From: Pseudomonadota bacterium
GTDB lineage: Bacteria > Pseudomonadota > Gammaproteobacteria > Burkholderiales > JAJZUU01
Direction: 5' to 3'
NCBI GenBank assembly: GCA_021848325.1
Contig: JAJZUU010000012.1
Location: 1-59,220 of the forward strand
Length of the DNA: 59,220 nt
This document shows, one piece after another, positions 1 through 6,452 of the stretch. The notes below the pieces were generated by a model. It made no database searches. It saw only the letters and a list, made by a program, of their open reading frames with translations, and was not told where the DNA came from. How positions within the stretch are numbered: the first letter of the stretch is position 1; each line of letters begins with the position of its first letter. The translations under genes and the position numbers were made by a program.

Positions 1-21
1 TATTGCGTCCTGGGAATATCG

Positions 22-49
22 TGACCCCATTCATTTGACCCCATTCATT
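22..49. repeat. Two tandem copies of a 14-bp unit
   Basis: The unit TGACCCCATTCATT occurs twice back to back (22-35 and 36-49), followed by a short T/G tail. It lies directly downstream of the transposase remnant on the minus strand, so it may be part of the eroded edge of a mobile element. Function unknown. Confidence 0.75.
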
Positions 50-79
50 TGGTAATCGTGACTGACCCCGTTTCCCTCG

Positions 80-226
80 CAAGCCGTAGGCGCGCAGCAC
101 ATGCCGTCCTGGCTCGGGCACGTGTTGCAAATAGCGGTGGATGAACGTGGTGGGCGGCAGTGTCATGTGACGAGCCGTCACGGCATCGTGCGCGAAGTAA
201 CGGTATCGGTCAGACGCTCTGGATTC
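80..226 (-). pseudogene. Remnant of an IS91-family (Y2-type) transposase
   Basis: The minus strand read from 226 gives an open stretch of about 49 codons that resembles the C-terminal part of the IS91-type transposase domain. Recognisable pieces are RYRYFAHDA, MTLPPTTFIHRYLQHV and a final RHVLRAYGL, which parallel the family pattern of MTLP, FIRRFLLHV and a closing HYGL. There is no start codon or N-terminal replication domain, and after the YGL the frame runs into short tandem repeats. It is therefore a decayed fragment, not a working gene. The assignment rests on pattern memory of the family; a protein search of this stretch would settle it. Confidence 0.6.
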
Positions 227-237
227 GGGGGGGGGGG
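227..237. repeat. Run of eleven G residues
   Basis: An uninterrupted run of 11 G lies immediately beside the transposase remnant. Such a run is prone to slippage in replication and sequencing. No gene reads through it, so phase variation is not implied. Confidence 0.8.
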
Positions 238-271
238 CGGAACTAACGGATCGAGACGGGGATATGCCGTC

Positions 272-322
272 GGCCCTCTTCCCCGGCCCTTCTCCCCAGG
301 GGCGAAGGGGGAAAGGCGGGGC
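272..322. repeat. 51-bp GC-rich dispersed repeat, copy 1
   Basis: This 51-bp stretch recurs at 694-744 with one difference that I can see (CCCCAGG against CCCCGGG). It is rich in C and G tracts around the core CTTCTCCCC and GGCGAAGG, which can pair into a hairpin. It looks like a small intergenic repeat of the kind common in GC-rich proteobacteria. No coding role is evident. Confidence 0.75.
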
Positions 323-410
323 TCCGAAGAAAGGACGCCGCCTTTTTTCCGTCACGTCGAAAGAAAACCCCTGCCGCCAAATCCCGCGACGCCTTCCCCC
401 TTCTGCACCG

Positions 411-506
411 CCTCGGTTGACCGGAAAGACCGGGGGATGTTGGCGAGCACTGTCCGAGGGCGCGGCGCGGGTTGCGCAGCCGCCCGATCTTTCCGGTCAA
501 CCGAGG
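411..506. repeat. Inverted repeat with 19-bp perfect arms
   Basis: The arms CCTCGGTTGACCGGAAAGA (411-429) and its exact reverse complement (488-506) flank a 58-bp GC-rich spacer. Farther out, CTGCACC and GGTGCAG extend the symmetry with a gap. The 227-762 stretch has no gene I can support and consists largely of such elements. Confidence 0.75.
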
Positions 507-543
507 GCGGCCGAAGGCCGGTGCAGTGGGGCGGCCTTCTTTT

Positions 544-577
544 GGTTGCTTTTCTTGACCGAACAAGAAAAGCAACC
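544..577. repeat. Perfect 14-bp hairpin
   Basis: GGTTGCTTTTCTTG (544-557) and its exact reverse complement (564-577) flank a 6-base loop. It could form a stable RNA or DNA hairpin. It could end transcription from the left or from glcF, but neither side has a clear U-run, so I call it a REP-like repeat. Confidence 0.7.
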
Positions 578-693
578 GGCACGCGGGGCCGCCCCCCCAA
601 ACAATTGCGCGTAGCGCAAACGGGAAAAAAATGGGCGCTACCCTTTTCTCGGGGGAGAAGGGAAAGCGGTGGGGGGCCGAGGGATGCGCCGTT

Positions 694-744
694 GGCCCTC
701 TTCCCCGGCCCTTCTCCCCGGGGGCGAAGGGGGAAAGGCGGGGC
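694..744. repeat. 51-bp GC-rich dispersed repeat, copy 2
   Basis: Second copy of the repeat at 272-322, in the same orientation and 422 bp away. It ends 18 bp before the stop codon of glcF, so it lies in the 3' end region of the glycolate operon. Confidence 0.75.
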
Positions 745-762
745 GTCGTTCGGGAAGGAATG

Positions 763-1998
763 CTACCCGGCCAGCACCTCGTCCACCAGTTCGACCCAGT
801 GCCGCACGGGGATGGGGGTGGCGCTGCGGAGGTGGAGCAGACAGCCGATGTTGGCGGTGGCGATCACCTCGGGGCCACCGGATTCCAGGGCCTCGGCCTT
901 GCTCTGCGCCAGGCGGCGGGAGATTTCGGGCTGCAACAGGGAATAGGTGCCGGCCGAGCCGCAGCAGAGGTGGCCGTCGGGGACCGGGGTGAGCTGGAAG
1001 CCGGCCAGGCGCAGCAGGCCTTCCACCACGCCCACGATGCGCTGCCCGTGCTGCAGGCTGCAGGGGGCGTGGAACGCCACCTTGCCCCGGGAGGCGGCCC
1101 CCTCCCCTTGCAGCAGCCGGGCCAGCCCCGCCTGCTCCGCCAGCAGCACCTCGGCCACGTCCTTGGCCCGGGCGGAGACCCGGGCGGCCTTTTCGGCATA
1201 GGCCGGGTCGTGGCGCAGCAGGTGGCCGTATTCCTTGATCTCGGCGCCGCAGCCGCTGGCAGTGCTGAGCACCGCCTCGGCCCCCTGTTCCAGGTAGGGC
1301 CACCAGGCGTCGATGTTGCGCCGCATCTGGTCCAGCCCTTCTTCCCGGGCGTTGAGGTGATGGCTCAGGGCGCCGCAGCAGCCGGCCTTTTCCGCCCGCA
1401 CCAGGGAGATGCCCAGGCGGTCCAGCAGCCGGGCGGCGGCGGCGTTGATGTTGGGCTCCAGGCTGGGCTGCACGCAGCCGTCCAGCACCAGTACGGTGCG
1501 CGGGTGGCGCGGGGCGGGCCAGGTGGTCCGGGGCCGGGCCGGCGGCACTTGCCGCTTGAGGGCGGCCGGCAGCAGCAGCCGCGCCGTTCTGCCCAGCCCC
1601 AGCAGGGTGCCGAAAATCCGCGCATTGGGCAGCACCGCCCGCATGGCGCGGCGCTGAAGCCCCTGCCAGGGGCTGCGGCCGACCTGCCGCTCCACCAGGG
1701 CGCGCCCGACGTCCGCCAGCCGGCTGTATTTCACCCCGGAAGGGCAGGTGCTCTCGCAGGCGCGGCAGGTGAGGCAGCGGTCCAGGTGCAACTGGGTCTT
1801 CTCGCTGACCGGGCCACCCTCCAGCAGTTGTTTGACGAGGTAGATGCGCCCGCGGGGGCTGTCCAGCTCGTCCCCCAGCAGTTGGTAGGTGGGGCAGGTG
1901 GCCAGGCAGAAGCCGCAGTGGACGCAGGCGCGCAGGATGGCGTCCGCCTCCTGGCCCTCGGGGGTGTCCTTGATGAAATCGGCCAGTTGGGTCTGCAT
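763..1998 (-). CDS. glcF: Glycolate oxidase/dehydrogenase iron-sulfur subunit GlcF
   Basis: This 411-residue protein is the electron-transfer subunit of the membrane-associated glycolate dehydrogenase, which oxidises glycolate to glyoxylate and passes electrons to the quinone pool. Two 4Fe-4S ferredoxin motifs are visible: CVHCGFCLATCP at residues 25-36 and CLTCRACESTCP at about 75-86. The C-terminal half carries two CCG-type cysteine motifs (GCCGALSHH and HLCCGSAGTYS) typical of heterodisulfide-reductase-like domains. The ATG at 1998 starts the protein at MQTQLADF, as in the family. The frame stays open far upstream through glcE, but that extension is not GlcF-like. It is the last gene of the glcDEF set, 35 bp after glcE. 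Confidence 0.95.
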   Translation of the reverse strand: MQTQLADFIKDTPEGQEADAILRACVHCGFCLATCPTYQLLGDELDSPRGRIYLVKQLLEGGPVSEKTQLHLDRCLTCRACESTCPSGVKYSRLADVGRALVERQVGRSPWQGLQRRAMRAVLPNARIFGTLLGLGRTARLLLPAALKRQVPPARPRTTWPAPRHPRTVLVLDGCVQPSLEPNINAAAARLLDRLGISLVRAEKAGCCGALSHHLNAREEGLDQMRRNIDAWWPYLEQGAEAVLSTASGCGAEIKEYGHLLRHDPAYAEKAARVSARAKDVAEVLLAEQAGLARLLQGEGAASRGKVAFHAPCSLQHGQRIVGVVEGLLRLAGFQLTPVPDGHLCCGSAGTYSLLQPEISRRLAQSKAEALESGGPEVIATANIGCLLHLRSATPIPVRHWVELVDEVLAG

Positions 1999-2033
1999 AT
2001 CGTCGTCTTGTCTGGTCGCTGCCGCTGCCGGGC

Positions 2034-3095
2034 TCAGAACGCCCGGTACATCCTTCCCGGGTTGAAGATTCCGTGGGGGTCGAACGCCCGTTTGATCCGC
2101 CGCTGCACCTCCAGCAGGGCGGACGAGAGGGGGTGGAACACGTCCCCGGACTCGTCGCCGCCGCGGAACAGGGTCGCCTGCCCGCCGCGCTGCTCCACCG
2201 CCCCGCGCAGGGCCTGTCCGTCGATATCGCCGGACAGCCAGCGCAGCGCTCCGCCCCACTCGATGAGCTGGCGCCCCGGCAAATCGAGGGGGGCGCTGGC
2301 GGGGGGCAGGGAAACACGCCACAGGGGTTGCCCCTGCGCGAAAAAAGCGAGCCGCTGTTCGCGCAGGGCTTCCCAGAAAGCGGTGCCGTTTTCCACCGGC
2401 TCCCCCCCCAGCCGCCGGCGCGCGGCCTCGACCGCGCTGGCGGCCCCGGACAGGCGCACCGTCAGCCTGCCTTCGTCGTAGCAGGTGGCCGAAAGCGGCA
2501 GGGGCTGCCCGGCCCAGCGGTTCATCGTCTCGATGGCTGTGGCCTGGTCCATCTCGAAGCCGAGGCTCGCCTCCTCGGCCGGCCTGGGCAGCACCTTGAG
2601 GGAGACCTCCAACAGTATGCCCAGAGTGCCGAGGGAACCCGCCATCAGACGCGAGACGTCGTAGCCGGCGACGTTCTTCATCACCTGGCCGCCGAAACGC
2701 AGCTCGTCGCCCCTGCCGTCCAGCATGCGCACCCCCAGCACGAAGTCGCGCACCGCCCCCTGGTAGGCGCGCCGCGGGCCGGAAAGGCCGCTGGCGACGC
2801 ACCCCCCCAGGGTGGCGGAAGGGCTGAACGAGGGCGGCTCGAACGGCAGCATCTGGCGGTTGGCGTGCAGGGCCCGCTCGATCTCGCCCAGGGGGGTGCC
2901 GGCGCGGGCGGTCAGCACCAGCTCCTTGGGCTCGTAGTGCACGATGCCCCGGTGGGGGGAGAGGTCCAGCACCGCTCCCTGCGGCGCCCCGCCATAGAAG
3001 TCCTTGCTGCCGGAACCGCGCAGGCACAGGGGCTGGCCGCTGGCCGCGGCCTGGAGCACCGCTTCCCGGAAGGATTCGATCAAGGGTTCCATCAT
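2034..3095 (-). CDS. glcE: Glycolate oxidase/dehydrogenase FAD-binding subunit GlcE
   Basis: This 353-residue protein is the second flavin subunit of glycolate dehydrogenase and works with GlcD and GlcF. The N-terminal FAD-binding (PCMH-type) domain is seen in LCLRGSGSKDFYGG and in the later SATLGGCVASGLSGPRR stretch; the C-terminal part is the shorter GlcE type, ending in a HGIFNPGRMYRAF segment. Two ATG codons stand together at 3095 and 3092. The end of a 220-bp MITE-like element lies one base upstream of the first ATG, so no proper Shine-Dalgarno sequence precedes the gene. Its translation may therefore depend on what the element provides. Function is clear from sequence and from neighbours glcD and glcF. 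Confidence 0.94.
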   Translation of the reverse strand: MMEPLIESFREAVLQAAASGQPLCLRGSGSKDFYGGAPQGAVLDLSPHRGIVHYEPKELVLTARAGTPLGEIERALHANRQMLPFEPPSFSPSATLGGCVASGLSGPRRAYQGAVRDFVLGVRMLDGRGDELRFGGQVMKNVAGYDVSRLMAGSLGTLGILLEVSLKVLPRPAEEASLGFEMDQATAIETMNRWAGQPLPLSATCYDEGRLTVRLSGAASAVEAARRRLGGEPVENGTAFWEALREQRLAFFAQGQPLWRVSLPPASAPLDLPGRQLIEWGGALRWLSGDIDGQALRGAVEQRGGQATLFRGGDESGDVFHPLSSALLEVQRRIKRAFDPHGIFNPGRMYRAF

Positions 3096-3096
3096 A

Positions 3097-3316
3097 AGGG
3101 CTCGTTAATGAATAACTTGGACGTCCAAGTTGCTAAAAAACTTAGTTCATCCGCAGATTACACAGATTTACGCAGATATGTCAGGAGCTTGCCTCGATGG
3201 CAGTTGTTACCCAGAAGGTGAATCGGATTTTCCATGTAACCATCTGTTTGTTCGTTGTTTAATCTGCGTGAATCTGCGCAATCTGCGGATTTTAGGGTTA
3301 TCCATTAACGAGCCCT
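3097..3316. mobile_element. MITE-like element between glcD and glcE
   Basis: The ends are 19-bp inverted repeats with one mismatch: AGGGCTCGTTAATGAATAA at 3097-3115 and TTATCCATTAACGAGCCCT at 3298-3316. Inside is a second inverted pair, ATCCGCAGATT (3149-3159) and AATCTGCGGAT (3280-3290), beside further imperfect repeats of an ATCTGCG word. Base composition is clearly richer in A and T than the flanking genes. No transposase is encoded, so it would be non-autonomous. It fills the glcD-glcE junction almost exactly: 5 bp separate it from the glcD stop codon and one base from the glcE start. Confidence 0.75.
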
Positions 3317-3321
3317 AAGGG

Positions 3322-4776
3322 TCAGAAGCGGGGCAGATCCGGGAACTTGGTCTTGCCGCCGTGCACGTGGGCCGCGCCGAATTCCGCGCAGCGGTGCACG
3401 GTGGGCACCGCCTTGCCGGGATTCAGCAACCGGGCGCCGTCCCATGCCTCCTTTACCCCGTGGAACAGGGCCAGCTCCTTGGGGTTGAACTGGACGCACA
3501 TCTGGTTGATCTTTTCGACCCCCACGCCGTGCTCGCCGGTGATGGCGCCGCCCGCCCGCACGCACAGTTCCAGGATTTTTCCGCCGAATGCCTCGGCCCG
3601 CTCCAGTTCGCCGGGGGCGTTGGCGTCGTACAGGATAAGCGGATGCAGGTTGCCGTCCCCCGCGTGGAACACGTTGGCCACCCTGAGCCCATATTCCCGC
3701 GACATCTCCTTGATGCGATTCAGCACCCAGGGCAGCTTGCCCCGGGGGATGGTGCCGTCCATGCAGTAGTAGTCGGGGGAGATGCGGCCCACGGCGGGGA
3801 AGGCGGCCTTGCGCCCGGCCCATAGCCTGAGCCGTTCCGCCTCGTCTTGGGCGGTGCGCAGGGAGACCGCGCCGCCCGCCGTCAGGATCTCGCGCACCCG
3901 GCCGATCTCCTCGGACACCTCTTCGTTGGTCCCGTCCAGTTCGCACAGCAGGATGGCCTCGGCGTCCAGGGGGTAGCCGGCGTGCACGAATGCCTCCGCC
4001 GCCTGAATCGCCAGGCGGTCCATGATTTCCAGGCCGGCGGGAACGATGCCGGCGGCGATGAGGTCGCCCACCGCGGCGCCCGCATGTTCGATGTCGGCGA
4101 ACCCGGCCATCACCACCTGGGCCCGCTCCGGCTTGGGGAGCAGCTTGACGGTGACCTCGGTGAACACCGCCAGCATGCCCTCGCTGCCGGTGAGCAGCGC
4201 CAGCAGGTCGTAGCCGGCGCTGTCGAGTCCCTCGGAGCCGATTTCGATCGCCTCGCCGCTGATGGTAAGGGCACACAGCTTAAGGATGTTGTGTACCGTG
4301 AGGCCGTATTTCAGGCAGTGCACTCCGCCCGAGTTCTCCGCCACGTTGCCGCCGATGGTGCAGGCGATCTGGCTGGACGGGTCCGGCGCGTAGTACAGGC
4401 CGTGAGGGGCGGCGGCCTCGGAGATGGCCAGGTTGCGCACCCCGGGCTGCACGCGGGCGGCGCGCCCCAGGGGATCGAGGTGGAGGATGCGGCTGAATCT
4501 GGCCATGGACATCAGCACCCCGTCGGCCAGGGGCAGGGCGCCGCCGGACAGGCCGGTGCCGGCGCCCCGGGCCACCAGCGGCACCCCGGCGCGGTGACAG
4601 GTCTTGAGGATCTGCCCGACCTGTTCCTCGGTCTCCGGGATCACCACCAGCATCGGCGTCTGGCGGTAGGCGGTCAGCCCGTCGGTCTCGTAGGGCTTCA
4701 GGTCCTCGTCCTCGGTCAGGATGGAGGCGGGCGGCAGGAAGCGGCCCAGTTCGGCAATCAGATCTTGTTTCGCCAC
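3322..4776 (-). CDS. glcD: Glycolate oxidase/dehydrogenase catalytic FAD subunit GlcD
   Basis: This 484-residue protein is the FAD-binding catalytic subunit that oxidises glycolate (and often D-lactate) to the 2-oxo acid. The FAD-binding domain is seen around PLVARGAGTGLSGGALPL (about residue 68-85) and DPSSQIACTIGGNVAENSGG (about 135-154). The C-terminal FAD-oxidase domain includes NVFHAGDGNLHPLI and GEHGVGVEK, which are hallmarks of the GlcD/D-LDH family. The start is GTG at 4776, with an AAGGGG ribosome site upstream. It is the first of the glcDEF trio and follows the DUF1537 gene by 24 bp, so all probably belong to one leftward operon. Confidence 0.96.
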   Translation of the reverse strand: MAKQDLIAELGRFLPPASILTEDEDLKPYETDGLTAYRQTPMLVVIPETEEQVGQILKTCHRAGVPLVARGAGTGLSGGALPLADGVLMSMARFSRILHLDPLGRAARVQPGVRNLAISEAAAPHGLYYAPDPSSQIACTIGGNVAENSGGVHCLKYGLTVHNILKLCALTISGEAIEIGSEGLDSAGYDLLALLTGSEGMLAVFTEVTVKLLPKPERAQVVMAGFADIEHAGAAVGDLIAAGIVPAGLEIMDRLAIQAAEAFVHAGYPLDAEAILLCELDGTNEEVSEEIGRVREILTAGGAVSLRTAQDEAERLRLWAGRKAAFPAVGRISPDYYCMDGTIPRGKLPWVLNRIKEMSREYGLRVANVFHAGDGNLHPLILYDANAPGELERAEAFGGKILELCVRAGGAITGEHGVGVEKINQMCVQFNPKELALFHGVKEAWDGARLLNPGKAVPTVHRCAEFGAAHVHGGKTKFPDLPRF

Positions 4777-4800
4777 CCCGGCCCCTTCCCTACCCTGCTA

Positions 4801-6108
4801 CTACCACTGGGTGTCCCCGCGCAGCAGGTGGTACACCTTGGCCAGGGCCCGGGCGTCGCCCACGTTGCCGGGGAAGATCACCACCGGGATCTCGGGCAGG
4901 CGGTGGTCCGGGGGGGTGAGCACCACGGTGCAGCCGGGGATGATCTGGCCGACCGAGCGGGCGGCGGGCAGGACCAGCCCCCGGTGCAGCATCTCGTTGG
5001 AGGTGATGCCCCCCTTGCTGATGACGAAACCCAGGGTTTTCGGCAGCCCGTGCACCACACTCATCAGGAAGCCCCCCACGTGTTCTCCGAAGCGCAGGCG
5101 GTTCTGCCGGTCGGCGAAGGTGCGCTCGGCGCGGCTGGTGTAGATGACCACCGTGCGGCCCGCGGCATGGGCGGAGGCCACCTTGTCCAGGACCTCCTGC
5201 AGCATCGGCCCCACCTGTTCCGGCAGGCGGTTCACGTCCACCTCCACCGGCTCCACCCCCTCCTGCTGCAACAGGACTTCCAGTTGCTCGCTGGTCTTGC
5301 TCACGTGGGAGCCCACCACCACCACGCCCGGCCTGCCGCCCTTCACATAGCGCCGCATCTCTTGCGGCGGCACCGGCTGCGGGGGCAAGGCGGCCAGGGA
5401 GGTGAGCAGGCTGGCGCCGCTCCTGAACAGGAAGCGCCGGCCCTGTGCGGTGGCCTGCTTGATGTCCGCGGCGAAGCGGTCCAGGTCGTCCTGGGTCTCG
5501 GCATCCACCACGCAGGCGGGATTGCCGTGCAGCGCCAGCAGTTTGTTGAGGCAGCCCAGGCGGATGTCTTCCAGGGTGAAACGCACCACGTCCTGCCGCT
5601 TGATGGCGCCATGGGTCTTTTCTTCCACGTAGGCCGGCAGGTAGCTGTTCCGGTAGCCGAACACCGAATCCCGGGCGAATTCGGTCTCGTGGGCGGGCAC
5701 CACCTGGTCGCCAACTCTTACGTAATGCATGCTATCCACCGTGAAGCGCCCCCCCTCGAAGAAGGCGGGGACCAGGAAATGGGCGTCGAACGGCCCCAGT
5801 TCCTGCTCCATCACGTCGGTCTCCACCGGGTAATGGCCGCGCAGGGTGGAATCCGACCGGCTCACATACAGTACCGGACGGCCGAAACCCTCCAGCGCCG
5901 CCTTGAGATTGTGGCACACCTCCCGGGTGACGCTTCCCGCCTCGTCCGCATCCATGGCCCGGGTGTTGGTGAGCACGAACATCAGGGGGGAGGCGTCGTC
6001 CAGCCCCTTTTTCAGGGTCCCCACGTCCCACCGGGTGAGCAACAGGCAGCCGTGCACGGTCTGCGAGCCGGTGGGATCGTCGTCCAGAACGATAATCTTG
6101 GCATCCAT
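4801..6108 (-). CDS. Four-carbon acid sugar kinase family protein (DUF1537)
   Basis: This 435-residue protein belongs to the DUF1537/four-carbon acid sugar kinase family (OtnK, DtnK), ATP-dependent kinases acting on threonate, erythronate and similar acids. The N-terminal signature DDDPTGSQTVHGC and the SDSTLRGHYPVE stretch fit the substrate-binding domain. The C-terminal nucleotide-binding domain shows VVVGSHVSKTSEQL, ISKGGITSNEM and a closing IIPGCTVVLTPP. The ATG at 6108 (MDAKIIVLDDDP) puts the conserved motif near the N-terminus, as expected. Its place next to glcD, in a cluster with a second and classical glycerate kinase, suggests a related sugar-acid substrate. The true substrate cannot be read from the sequence. 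Confidence 0.85.
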   Translation of the reverse strand: MDAKIIVLDDDPTGSQTVHGCLLLTRWDVGTLKKGLDDASPLMFVLTNTRAMDADEAGSVTREVCHNLKAALEGFGRPVLYVSRSDSTLRGHYPVETDVMEQELGPFDAHFLVPAFFEGGRFTVDSMHYVRVGDQVVPAHETEFARDSVFGYRNSYLPAYVEEKTHGAIKRQDVVRFTLEDIRLGCLNKLLALHGNPACVVDAETQDDLDRFAADIKQATAQGRRFLFRSGASLLTSLAALPPQPVPPQEMRRYVKGGRPGVVVVGSHVSKTSEQLEVLLQQEGVEPVEVDVNRLPEQVGPMLQEVLDKVASAHAAGRTVVIYTSRAERTFADRQNRLRFGEHVGGFLMSVVHGLPKTLGFVISKGGITSNEMLHRGLVLPAARSVGQIIPGCTVVLTPPDHRLPEIPVVIFPGNVGDARALAKVYHLLRGDTQW

Positions 6109-6197
6109 TGCGATTCCTTGTATACCAGCGCGAACACGGGGCTCGGGCGGGGCCCGGCCCATACCGGCGGCGCGCCCTCTCCCGCGCCGCTACATTC

Positions 6198-6404
6198 CTA
6201 GGAGCCTGTCGGACTTAAAGGAAATCGGCTGCAAATCCGCCTGACCGGTCCATATTTCGCCGCTTTTTTGGTCAATAGAACGACTATTGACCTGCAAAAT
6301 CGACAAAATCTGTCCTCGACCAGCCGAATTTTGCGAGCAGCCGCTACGCGGCTTGCCTGCCTGACCCGCTTCGCTTCGATTCTTCAAGTCCGACAGGCTC
6401 CTAG
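6198..6404. mobile_element. MITE-like element with perfect 19-bp inverted ends
   Basis: The ends are CTAGGAGCCTGTCGGACTT (6198-6216) and its exact reverse complement (6386-6404), giving a 207-bp element. The outermost CTAG at both ends could be a target duplication of the CTAG type used by some IS5-like elements, leaving 15-bp terminal repeats. The interior encodes no full transposase. A 65-codon minus-strand frame spans it but looks like part of the repeat. It lies between the TPP enzyme gene and the DUF1537 gene, so the rest of 6109-6452 carries only this element and short flanks. Confidence 0.75.
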
Positions 6405-6452
6405 CATATCAGGAATGACGGCGGTTTACCCTGTGGGCGCCGTGGCTCGGCG

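Noticed and set aside
631-2481. Long plus-strand frames opposite the glc genes, and similar long frames opposite other genes.
   Set aside because: High GC content keeps antisense frames open. They have repetitive Gly/Ala/Gln/Arg-rich composition and no family features.
763-3027. A minus-strand frame of 754 codons that would extend GlcF through most of glcE.
   Set aside because: Only the part from 1998 down resembles GlcF. The upstream part is an out-of-frame shadow of glcE, which is itself a clear gene.
6190-6387. A 65-codon minus-strand frame in the MITE-like element.
   Set aside because: It lies almost wholly within the repeat, has no domain, and is best explained as part of the element.
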